A stretch of 64,000 nucleotides of DNA, taken from positions 2,333 to 66,332 of the forward strand of contig NW_003314334.1 of NCBI RefSeq assembly GCF_000143415.4, read 5' to 3'. A program made the position numbers and the translations under genes. The stretch's first letter is position 1, and each line of letters begins with the position of its first letter. The stretch is from Selaginella moellendorffii (Eukaryota > Streptophyta > Lycopodiopsida > Selaginellales > Selaginellaceae). This document shows, in pieces, positions 36,042 through 45,380 of this stretch. Under the pieces are notes generated by a model. That model made no database searches. It was not told the DNA's origin and worked only from the letters and a program-made list of their open reading frames with translations.

Positions 36042-36265
36042 TGTTAGGCACCAGGTCAGGATAATAGGATAAGGAAAGGGCCCTGCAATCAAGTGATCAC
36101 CCCTTTAGCCAGTTGGCTTAGGGTGTAAGGGATAGGATCCTAACATTGGTATCGGAGCCGAGTTCGATTCTCGTGGCTGACGAGTGGGGCAGGAATATTC
36201 TGAAGGAATATTCAACATGGTGGATCTAGCTTGGTCGGCCATCGCAACCAATCCTCTGATACCAA

Positions 36266-36498
36266 TGTTATGATTCGGCACAAAAAGACAAAGATCTCGT
36301 TGCCCTAGACTATGCTACGCCACCTCTTGAGGTTCCTCACCACCCAACCACCCCCGAGCTACCTCAAAAGCTCCACTGCGCCGCCGCTCCACTGTGAGCC
36401 CTAGGGTAGGTTAAGTCCCTTACCCTAACATGCCTTAATATACCCTTGAGCCTCCCTTTGACCGACGTTGACCACGTAGTCAAAGCTGGCGCCTAACA
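36266..36498 (-). repeat. GypD LTR (3' side)
   Basis: 233 bp. Minus-strand form is TGTTAGGCGCCAGC...ATAACA. Nearly identical to 40,947-41,178, implying recent insertion. Directly right of it is the polypurine tract expected before a 3' LTR. Confidence 0.9.
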
Positions 36499-36572
36499 AT
36501 TCTTCCCCCCCAACAAAGTCCTTGTCCCAAGGACGAGTTGTACCGGTGATCACCCTTTCTGGGGAATCCTGC

Positions 36573-39500
36573 TCAAGCTCCTGGTCCATCTTCCACAGCC
36601 GTATACATCAAGGAGGCATTGGGCCCGTCACTCCGAGATAGTACACCTTTCAACTGGCTGACATAAAATACCGGATGAATTTTCACCCCAGCTGGTAGCC
36701 GCACTCGATAAGCCGCTTTACCAATGCGCTCCAGCACTTCATATGGACCAGCATATCGATGGGAAAGTTTATCACTCTTCCCTGTCCGTAAAGGCACCAA
36801 GGTGTTCTGCCGCTCACTTGACGGAAAGATCACCCGCACAAAGACAAGATCACCCACCTTATATTCCCGGAATTGGCGATGCTCATTGGCAAACTTCTCC
36901 GCTCTATCCTGAGCTGCTTGCAAATTCCGTTTGCACACCACCAGAATCTCATCAAGTTCTGTGGCCAGATCAGTTGCCTCGGAATCAAGCTTATCTTGAA
37001 CGTCCTTACTCAAATGCAATCCCAACTCCACCGCTGTTCGAGGATGCCTTCCAAACATCGCAAAGTAAGGACTTAGCTTGGTTCCACTGTGTTGGCTATT
37101 GTTGTAAGCAAATTGCACCAACAGAAGATATAGATCCCATTGTCCTTGCCTTTGACCAATGCTACAACGTAGCATATCCTCCACCACCTGATTCACACGC
37201 TCAGTTTGCCCATCCGTCTGAGGATGATCTCCACTCGAGAGTTTCAAAGTCACTTGCATAGCCTTTGCAAAGCTTTTCCAAAATCCACTAGTGAACTTTG
37301 AATCTCGATCACTAATGATGTCCTCCGGCAAACCAAAATCAGGAAAAACCTTCTCCAAGTAAACCGCAGCCAAGTCTGAGGCAGTGACAGTCTTCCGAAG
37401 AGCCAACAACCGCACATACTTCGTCAACCGATCCACTATGACCCATACTTGCTCCTTTTGCCTCTGTGTTCGTGGCAAACAAGTGATGAAGTCCATAGAG
37501 ATACTACACCAACGGCTCTGAGGAATAGGTAAAGGTTGCAAAAGTCCCCCCGGCTTCTCCCGTGGCACCTTAACTCGCTGACAAAGCTTGCATGATTTAC
37601 AATACTTGAGGATATCAGCCTTCATATTCCTCCAATAAAAGTTGCGCTTAATCAACTCATACGTCTTCTTCCCCCCAAAATGACCAGCCTCTGGACGATC
37701 ATGATAGTGGAATAAAACTTGAGTAATTAACGCATCCACCTGTGGCAAATAGACACGGCCATTGTAGTAGAGAATCCCATCCACCAATGAGAAAGGAGCT
37801 TCCATCTGGTCTCGCAAAGAGGCCACCTCAGCATCCTGAGCCTGAGCATGCTCAACCAATTGCCCAAACTCGCTGACCACCTTACTCAAATGATGACAAA
37901 ATCGTGTTCGTAACGTCGTCACATGACGAACACGAGATAAAGCATCCGCCACCACATTTGTTTTTCCCGGATGATGCTCAATAGGAAACTCCCCAAACTC
38001 CATGAGTTTGACCATCCAACGAGCTTGCCTAGTGTTCAACTCCTTCTGTGTGAAAAGATACACAAGTGGTTTGTGATCTGTCAACACCACGAACACTGCA
38101 CCATAAAGATAGTGCCGCCATGTCCGCAAAGCATGAACAATAGAGAGTAACTCTTGCTCATATGTGGAATAGCGTTGCTCCACGGAATTCAAAGTTCGAC
38201 TCTCATATGCAATAGGCTGTCCCTCTTGCATGAGAACTCCTCCCAGTGCATAACCACTCGCATCGCATGTCACCTCGTAAGGTTTCGATGGATCAGCAAT
38301 GCGAAGCACTGGAGCCTCGCTCAACAATCGTTTCAGCGCCACAAAACTCTCCTCTTGTGGCATCTTCCACTCGAATGGCACATTCTTGTGTAGCATCCGC
38401 GTCAAAGGAATAGCCACCTCTGCAAACTTATGCTGGAAACGTCGGTAGTAACTAGCCATACCAAGAAAACTGCGCAACTCGGCCACTATAGTCGGTGTAG
38501 GCCAGTTTTCCACCACAGCCACCTTCCTTGGATCCGTCTTGACACCCTTAGATGTCACAATATGGCCTAGATATTCCACCTCCGACTTTGCAAACTCACA
38601 TTTGCTCTTCTTCGCATAAAGTTTGCTGTCTCGAAGTAACAAAAGAACCTTGCGCAAATGCACCTTATGCTCCTCCATATTCTTGCTAAAAACAAGAATA
38701 TCGTCCAAGAAAATCTCCACAAACTCATGAAGATAACGCCCAAATACCTCTGTCATCAACCGAGTAAATGTGGCCAGTGCATTCGTCAAACCAAACGGCA
38801 TAACTGTAAACTCAAAATGTCCGAAGCTTGTGTTGAATGCCGTCTTGGAGATAGATGCATCATCCATTGCAATCTGATGATATCCACTCCTCAGATCAAT
38901 CTTGGTAAACACTCGTGCTTCACCAAGCTTGTCTAGGATATCATCTACACGTGGCATCGGCATCTTATCCTTCACTGTCTTCTTGTTCAAAGCGCGGTAG
39001 TCAATACACATTCGCATTGAACCGTCCTTCTTCTTCACAAGCAAGACCGGAGCACCAAATGGAGACTTACTTGGCTGAATGAATCCAAACTCAAGTAACT
39101 CCTTGACTTGTCGTTGAACTTCTTGCTCCTTCGCATAACTTAACCGAAATGGACGCCGGTAAATTGGCCGCGTCCCCGGCTCCAATGTAATCCCATGCTC
39201 CACACCTCGTAATGGAGGCAATCCATGAGGAAGTTCAGATGGAAAAACATCAGAAAACTCGTCGAGTACATCCTGTACTGTTGCTTCTCCCCCACACGTG
39301 CCTTGGTCGCCCAAGTCACGAACAAACAGCAAGTAACTCGAAAGTGCTTTTCCATTACGACAAGCCCGCTTCAAAGATGTAGCAGAGAGCATAACAACTG
39401 GTGGTTGAACGCCCTCGCCAAACCACATATCTTTAACTCCACCATACTCCAGCGAGATACGCTTAATGCTCCACTTTATCTCTGGATCCACCTTCACCAA

Positions 39501-40133
39501 CCATGGCATCCCAAGGATGAGATCCACATGATGGATATCCGCGAGATAAAAAGTCTCCACAAGTGTGGTTTTGCCAACCAACACTTCCAGCCCCTCAACA
39601 CAAGCATCGAAATGCTGAGCAGAGGTAGCTGCACCTTCCACTGTGTATGGAAGAACTCCACGTGTGTTCAGGCGATGCTCCGCAACAAACTTTGCCGAAA
39701 CAAAGTTGTCATCGCTCCCACTATCCAGTAAAATCCGCACTGGATCGCCACGGAACACGCCCTCCAGCATTAAAGCTGATTCATGTGTATCCTCGAGCTC
39801 CATCTTGTTCCACACACAGTTGAGTTGACGAGCAACGATCGAAAGTCTCTTCCTTCGACCGGAATGGTCGTTCTCGTCATCCTCACGCTGTAAAGCTTGC
39901 AACTTTTTAGTATCTGAATTACCGTGAGAAGATGATTGGCCATTCTTCTTGTCCTGCTGCTTGTTCTTCAACTGCGGACAATCAGCCTTGTAGTGTCCAA
40001 GTTTGCCACAATGATGACAACCCTGTCTATAATTCTTCACAAGAACTTTTGCTTCTTGGACCCCTTTGCATCTGAAGTAGTCACCACCGACTTCAACTTG
40101 TGATGCTTGTTCCCATCCTTGTGTCCACGGCAA
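36573..40133 (-). CDS. GypD pol (knuckle, protease, RT, RNase H, integrase)
   Basis: One intact frame of 1186 residues. CHHCGKLGHYKADC knuckle (about residues 38-51), protease ILLDSGSDDNFVSAKF (about 134), RT ([58 protein letters not shown] with both catalytic Asp), RNase H (TCDASGYALGG), integrase HHCC (AGHFGGKKT to CKLCQRVK) and DDE residues in SMDFITCLP, IISDRDSKFTS and ERVNQVVEDML. It ends with a GPY/F module (HRYAGPYEVLERIGKAAYRV, HPVFYVSQLK) without a chromodomain. It may still give active enzymes; gag is in another frame. Confidence 0.93.
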   Translation of the reverse strand: MPWTQGWEQASQVEVGGDYFRCKGVQEAKVLVKNYRQGCHHCGKLGHYKADCPQLKNKQQDKKNGQSSSHGNSDTKKLQALQREDDENDHSGRRKRLSIVARQLNCVWNKMELEDTHESALMLEGVFRGDPVRILLDSGSDDNFVSAKFVAEHRLNTRGVLPYTVEGAATSAQHFDACVEGLEVLVGKTTLVETFYLADIHHVDLILGMPWLVKVDPEIKWSIKRISLEYGGVKDMWFGEGVQPPVVMLSATSLKRACRNGKALSSYLLFVRDLGDQGTCGGEATVQDVLDEFSDVFPSELPHGLPPLRGVEHGITLEPGTRPIYRRPFRLSYAKEQEVQRQVKELLEFGFIQPSKSPFGAPVLLVKKKDGSMRMCIDYRALNKKTVKDKMPMPRVDDILDKLGEARVFTKIDLRSGYHQIAMDDASISKTAFNTSFGHFEFTVMPFGLTNALATFTRLMTEVFGRYLHEFVEIFLDDILVFSKNMEEHKVHLRKVLLLLRDSKLYAKKSKCEFAKSEVEYLGHIVTSKGVKTDPRKVAVVENWPTPTIVAELRSFLGMASYYRRFQHKFAEVAIPLTRMLHKNVPFEWKMPQEESFVALKRLLSEAPVLRIADPSKPYEVTCDASGYALGGVLMQEGQPIAYESRTLNSVEQRYSTYEQELLSIVHALRTWRHYLYGAVFVVLTDHKPLVYLFTQKELNTRQARWMVKLMEFGEFPIEHHPGKTNVVADALSRVRHVTTLRTRFCHHLSKVVSEFGQLVEHAQAQDAEVASLRDQMEAPFSLVDGILYYNGRVYLPQVDALITQVLFHYHDRPEAGHFGGKKTYELIKRNFYWRNMKADILKYCKSCKLCQRVKVPREKPGGLLQPLPIPQSRWCSISMDFITCLPRTQRQKEQVWVIVDRLTKYVRLLALRKTVTASDLAAVYLEKVFPDFGLPEDIISDRDSKFTSGFWKSFAKAMQVTLKLSSGDHPQTDGQTERVNQVVEDMLRCSIGQRQGQWDLYLLLVQFAYNNSQHSGTKLSPYFAMFGRHPRTAVELGLHLSKDVQDKLDSEATDLATELDEILVVCKRNLQAAQDRAEKFANEHRQFREYKVGDLVFVRVIFPSSERQNTLVPLRTGKSDKLSHRYAGPYEVLERIGKAAYRVRLPAGVKIHPVFYVSQLKGVLSRSDGPNASLMYTAVEDGPGA

Positions 40134-40830
40134 TCATCACGACGATTCTCGACAGAAGGACCCCGCGAACGCTTGCGAGACTTATGCTTGTCATTGTCAA
40201 GGCGACGAGCCGCATCAAAGAGCTCCTCCAAACTCTTTGTAGGCTGAGAATGACGCAAGTGTTGCCGCATGCTCTCACTATGTAGGCCATCAATGAAGTA
40301 GGACTTGTTCTGATCTGGATCCTTCGTTGGAACACGACTAATCAAGCGAGTAAGCTTCTCAATATAATCCCCGAGCGTCATTTTCCCTTGCTAGAAATGG
40401 CGAAGTTCTGTACGAGCATTCTCCACGTCGTAATGAGGGGCAAAACGTAAACGGAAAGCAGCCTCAAACTCATCCATGGTAGACACTGGTGGTTTCTTAT
40501 CCGCAACACGGGACTCCTCAAGCCAATTCCACCATCGAAGACCCGCATCATGCAAAACCATCGGAATAGCCACTAAAGCCTTTGCATCTGGAGTTCCTCT
40601 AGCAGCCAAAAACTTCTTCACATTGGCTAGCCAAGCAAGACACTCGTCCACACCACCATCACCGGAAAGGTTGGAATCTTGAGTTGATCTACCAAAGAAG
40701 GCTTACTTGGAGCACTACCCCGTCCAGCCTCGAGTGTCTCAACACGCCCACACATGGTATCCATCATGCCATGCATCTCGTCTTGCATCTCTTGCTGATT
40801 TTTATTAAGGGCTCGCAGCTCATGAACCAC
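40037..40830 (-). pseudogene. GypD gag
   Basis: The gag core reads ECLAWLANVKKFLAARG, GLRWWNWLEESRV, then FEAAFRLRFAPHYDVENART. An in-frame TAG lies at about 40,388-40,390, then MTLGDYIEKLTRLISRVPTK and a basic tail. Upstream (40,627-40,830) is HGMMDTMCGRVETLEAGRG, also found in the fragment near 22,980. The zinc knuckle lies in the pol frame, which overlaps the gag tail by about 100 bp in another phase. That could be a mutation or a programmed shift. Confidence 0.8.
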
Positions 40831-40946
40831 ATCTTGAATGGTCCAAATCTCCGCAGCTTCGTCGGCACCATCGTCGGCACCACCATCGACAATAGGATTC
40901 TAGTGTTCAGCTTGGTCGGCCATCGCAACCAATCCTCTGATACCAA

Positions 40947-41178
40947 TGTTATGATCCGGCGCAAAAAGACAAAGATCTTGTTGCCCTAGACTATGCTACG
41001 CCACCTCTTGAAGTTCCTCACCACCCAACCACACCCGAGCTACCTCAAAAGCTCCACGCGCCGCCACTCCACTGTGAGCCCTAGGGTAGGTTAAGTCCCT
41101 TACCCTAACATGCCTTAATATACCCTTGAGCCTCCCTTTGACCGACGTTGACCACGTAGTCAAAGCTGGCGCCTAATA
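40947..41178 (-). repeat. GypD 5' LTR
   Basis: 232 bp, near identical to 36,266-36,498. The outer end reads GCGCCTAATA where the partner reads GCGCCTAACA, so the terminal CA has decayed to TA. GAGAC (41,179-41,183) follows. Confidence 0.9.
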
Positions 41179-41298
41179 GAGACTAACTTAGGCACACCGC
41201 TAAGTGGGGGGATGCCCCCGGAGACATGGTCAACAAGTCGTAGGATAAAAAAGAGACGTTCGATGTGGCCATCGAACTTCTTCTATGGGTGGTGGAGT

Positions 41299-42456
41299 TG
41301 TAAGGAACCAACTCCCCGAGATGTCGTAGGCTAAAGGATCCCCGAAAGCTTGACCGAAATGACAAAGAGTTCATCGAATGGGACCAAGTCGAAGATCGAG
41401 TCCAAGACCGACTCTAAGACCGAGTTCGAGATAGAGTCCGGGATCGAGCCGAGGCCGAATCGGAGACCGAGATTGAGACCGAGTTCGAGACCGAGTTCGA
41501 GACGGAGTCCGAGATCCAATTCGGGTCCGAGACCGAGTCCGAGGTCGAGTCCGAAGTCGAGTCCGAGATCGGGTCCGAGATCGAGTCCGAGATCGAGTCC
41601 GAGACCGAGTCTGAAGTCGGGTCCGAGATCGAGTCCGAGATCGATTCTGAGACTAAGTCCACATACTAATACAGCTCAAGGGGTGAAAGCCCAAAGCGTG
41701 TGTCTCCCAGGGGGGGGGGGGGCTGCAGGGGGTTCCAAAAGTATAGTAGGGATAGTGAGGTCCAGGAACCAGTCTTGAAGGAACTCTCCAGTGGTGCTTC
41801 CAAACTGACTTGAGGTTGAGACTGGGGCCGAGGGGCCTTGGGTGGGAGTGAGCATGGGCTTGGGTGGTGCCGGAGGGGCCACCCAGGGAAGTGCTCAAGA
41901 GCAGCTCCCACTCCCGAAAGGGAAACCAACTGCGGTGCTCCCGACTCCTGTGGAGTGATGCCCCACTTGAGTACCTTGTGGCTCATTGGTCCTCGCCCTT
42001 CCTAAGGGCTTAGGCCTTCCCTTCGGGATGGAAGTGGGGGGTAGAGGTACCCATACCAGGCCGTTAGGCCACGGTGTTTCCCCCTGACGTCCTGAAGCAA
42101 GTGCTGCACCCAAGGCTTGGGATTTAGAGGGTTCCATGATCAAGTCTTGTGGTACCAAGGGGTGTTAGGAATCTGGAGGCTTGGTGTGCTTGGCTGCTTG
42201 TGCCTGTGGGGAGTGTAGCCGAACCTTAAGTCCAGTCTAACCTAGGGAGGGGGATTGGGAGAGATTTGGGAATCCGTAGATGGATGGCTAACACTCCATT
42301 GCTCATGCAGTGAGTAGCTGAAACCAAGTAGGACCAAGTGGGAGCTGGTACCATAGGCGAGAACCTTGGCGAGGGAACTTAGCACAAGCCAAGGCAGAGT
42401 TGGTCGGATAGACGAGGTAAGCTGACAAATTGGAAAGGAAAACTTTGTGGCTTACA
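41299..42456 (+). repeat. GypA 3' LTR
   Basis: Matches 29,739-30,922 almost throughout; its array is slightly shorter (about 41,390-41,660). It is preceded by a purine-rich GGGTGGTGGAG stretch that fits the polypurine tract. GTGAT at 42,457-42,461 is the right target duplication. Confidence 0.95.
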
Positions 42457-45138
42457 GTGATCTCATCTCCATCGGGACATCCCAGAGTGCAATATTGAGA
42501 GGAAAGCTCCCTCCTTTCAGTTGTGCTTGTTCTTCTGCAGTGAACTTTGGGACCCAGGGGTGGAAAGACACAACCCATTGGCTATCAATCACTCCATGCA
42601 GCTCCTCTGCTCGCCTTCTTGCCTCCTCATCCTCGAACACGACTGTGTAGCATCCTTTACCATACAGGAGTAGCTTCTGGACCGTGATCCTTTTCTCCAG
42701 CGATGCGTTGAGCCAGTCGATGGCTAGGCGTCTTGTTGGGAAGCTACCTCGGAAGACCGCAATAGTTTCTTTTAGTTTCAGCTCTGCTTCCTTGGCCGCC
42801 ACTACTTGCTGCAAGTGGTCCCGTAGCTGCACTATTTTAGTCCTGCTATTATACATTACCCTCCCACTTTTGGGGACCTGCACGTTTGTCTTCGTCTCTA
42901 AGCCGTCTCCGCTTCCATGTGTACCCTCTTTGCTGTTCTGTCCTGCGTCAATGTCCTGGTCCTTGGATCCCTCAGGGTCCTTGGACTGGTCCTCTCTCCC
43001 ACCGTTTCCTCCATCTCTTTCTGCTTGAACTTTGAGGCACTCAGCTTCCTCTCTTTCGGACAAGTCTCCTGTTTTCTTTTCGATCGCCGTGCTGCAGTGG
43101 CTGTGTCACAATCTCCCCGAGCAACACTCCCTCAGTCTCAAGGCTTGTGTCAAGCATTTGGCGTCCTCTCTTGCTCCTTGCTCCACGCCTTCAACTTTCT
43201 CCTCGCCGCCTTGCGTTCTTTTTTCTTTTCTGTCTTGTTCTTCTTGCACTCCTTCTGGGCCTCTTCTCTCATTTGTTGCATTTCCCTCTCCTGGTCCTCA
43301 AGTAGTTTTGTAAGAGGCTTATCTAAGTCTCTACGCTTCTGCTGCTCCCCTTGGGTATCTTTCCCCTGTCCGCTTCGGGTGGCCATCCTTTCTTCCAGGT
43401 TTAGCAGTTTTGCCTTGTCCAGATTCTTCCTGCTCTCCATCTCGTCCGCGACTAGGTGGAAAGCCTCCCTGTATGCTGGGCCAAGTACTAGGTCCTCCCC
43501 GAGTACATTTGTCTCTTGGTGCCAGATTTCTGCCATGAGGATATCCTGGTGTAGAATGAGATCTTCTGTGGAGCTCCTACTAAGCTTCAGCTTGAAGTCC
43601 CTCAGACACCAATGCAGCTCTCCTGCATCGGACAAGCATGGCATGCACTTCTGTACGTCGACTGTCCTTGTGTGAGACATGATCTTTGGTTGAGATCCCA
43701 CCGATTTAGCGGGAGACGGCATCTCCGGCTCCTTCAGTCTATTTGTGAGGTCTGAGAGGCATTTGTGCACGAACTTGCAGCTGAGTGAGACCACAATGCT
43801 CCTGTCTCTGATATTCGCTCGATCCAGTGGCAAGGCGAAGTCCCCTAGGACATTCTCTCTCCCTTCCTGCTTGTTCGGGCTCCTCTGCGTTTCAGGGTCG
43901 TCCCTTGTCTCCCGTCTCAGGGTGTGTGGTGTTGGAGAGGGCTCTCATTCCATTCTAGGCTCAGTGGTGGGGGACACCATACTCCCCTCATTGTCCTCTT
44001 TTCCTGTTTCTGCTCTTGCTCGGCTTGTCTCGCCTCGCTCGCGAGTGACTCTCCCTTGCTTACGTGGTGTTGTTGTCCGGGAACCTTCGCCACCTTTCAT
44101 CTCCTGGTTCAATGTTGCCATTTCTCCTGCTCCTTGGGCTCCCAGGTGACTCCTCGGAGTTACATTTCCCAGCAGCTGGTGCTGTTCCACTGGTTCTTTG
44201 TCCACTGGAATTACGAGGCTTAGCCCCGCACTCTGCTCTAGTACGCCCAACCTTATGGGACTTCTCACATCCTCCTCCTTTGCCCATACCTTCTTTGCCA
44301 GCCTCCCTAGGCTCCTTGTCCACATGGGGCTCAACCTTCCCTCGACCTTGTCCTTCTGTGTTTCCACCCAAAGAGTGTCTTTAGTGGACTGCAAGTCCTC
44401 CCTGGCCCAGCTCGAGCCCGAGCCTTCATCTACTCCAACTTGGTTAACCTTGCATCTGTCCATTGATCGAACTGAGCTGGCTGGGGCGCCTCCAACCACT
44501 GCTCGAGACTCCCTCATCTTGGGCGTGCTGGCCTCAACCATTCCCTTGAGGAGCTTGAGATTTTCTTCTGCCCGGGCCATCGTCTCCTTAGTTCCTCTCT
44601 GTATTTCTTCTGTGACATCTTCTATCTTTTTTGCCTTCTACTTCTCACTGTCCAACCCCTGGGACTGTTTCGTCTGTGGGACTCCTCTGTTGGATGCGTT
44701 GCTGCTGGGATCCAAGTTCATCTTACCAGGCCCTGTGTTGTCGTGGCAGCCGAGGGGTTGCTGCTTCGTGCCCATTGGGGTCTTGTGGCTTGCTGCTCGT
44801 CCTTTGATCAGTCCACCTTGGGGTAGGCGAATGCTGAGGCCTCTCCCTCTTGTCCCTTGTCCCAACGTGATGGGCTGCCCTTGAGCTCTTCCTCTGCTCG
44901 GTGATTTGTTTGGGTCCATCTTGGACGCAAGAAAATGAGACAACACAGAGATCAAAATAGAGAGCTTCTTCCCTGAATCTCGCGGCGGATGCCCCCGCTG
45001 ACGGTAGCAAGTGTGGGGAGATTGGGTGCTCTCCCCTTAGCGCTCTTCTACCTCTGACTGCTCCTCCGGTCACGGCAGCCATGGTGCTGGACGCTGCACC
45101 CCTTTACGCCCTAAAACACCAATCATTTTTTAGGTCCC
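42457..45138 (-). pseudogene. LINE 5' region and ORF1 N-terminal part
   Basis: Minus strand from about 45,080 leftward. A basic Pro/Gly-rich start (MDPNKSPSRGRAQGQPITLG at 44,922) leads into long charged, coiled-coil-rich stretches (43,150-43,833). A DUF4283/RRM-like block follows (IAVFRGSFPTRRLAIDWLNA to LNIALWDVPMEMRSL, 42,460-42,790), known from ORF1 of plant L1-type LINEs. Stops split it into four frames. It joins 29,733 across GypA. The right edge abuts a truncated family-C LTR. Confidence 0.83.
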
Positions 45139-45380
45139 TTTGGACACAGGACGAACACCATTGTGTTCAGGCCAATCTCTACATTCCGTAGATATGCCAA
45201 ATGAGCGAATCTAGACACTTTCCATAAATAGTATTTGGGACCAAAATGAGACTAACACAAAAGGCATGATAGCAAGGGTGTTTAGCAGACACGGTAAGCT
45301 ATCATCCAGCGATATTGAGGGACCAATCTCAATATGTGAGGGTTCTTGTCAAGCCAGTGCAAGACAGAGCAAAAGAGAAC
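45139..45380 (-). repeat. Family-C LTR, truncated copy
   Basis: From TTTGGACACAGGACGAACAC onward it matches 63,762-64,000 nearly base for base, same orientation. The first 660 bp of the LTR (as seen from 63,102) is missing here; the break coincides with the LINE end. It includes the small inverted repeat GAACACCATTGTGTTC. Confidence 0.82.

Larger units (their letters stand above)
36042..41178 (-). mobile_element. GypD: Ty3/gypsy retrotransposon with rearranged 3' side
   Basis: Minus-strand element. 5' LTR is 40,947-41,178, primer site just left of it (CTCTGATACCAA in complement), then gag, pol, a polypurine tract (complement of TTCTTCCCCCCC just after 36,498) and LTR 36,266-36,498. Beyond that LTR come a second primer site in complement (36,254-36,265), a short leader copy, and an oppositely oriented TGTTAGGCACC...CCTAACA segment (36,042-36,145) with its own TTGGTATCGGAGCC. 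Flanks GAGAT (left) and GAGAC (right) suggest that the whole 5.1 kb entered together. Confidence 0.85.
29739..42456 (+). mobile_element. GypA: chromodomain Ty3/gypsy retrotransposon, nearly complete, with GypD nested inside
   Basis: LTRs 29,739-30,922 and 41,299-42,456 (about 1.16-1.18 kb, TGTAAGG...GGCTTACA) are highly similar. GTGAT flanks both sides (29,734-29,738 and 42,457-42,461). A primer site TGGTATCGGAGCC (30,926-30,938) and gag-pol follow in order. The host site is LINE ORF1. A second retroelement (36,042-41,178) was inserted between the end of pol and the 3' LTR. In-frame stops and a gag frameshift make this copy non-autonomous now. Confidence 0.95.

Noticed and set aside
36146-36185. 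Possible tRNA fragment (TTGGTATCGGAGCC followed by GTTCGATTC)
   Set aside because: The first part is a primer-binding site after an LTR-like end, and no tRNA 5' half or clover-leaf can be formed.
36743-39731. Plus-strand open frames opposite GypD pol
   Set aside because: They are antisense shadows of a 1186-codon pol frame with all catalytic motifs.
42684-44884. Plus-strand frames of 114-252 codons opposite LINE ORF1
   Set aside because: They are Ser/Leu/Phe-rich complements of the charged ORF1; the minus strand has the DUF4283-like block and zinc knuckle.
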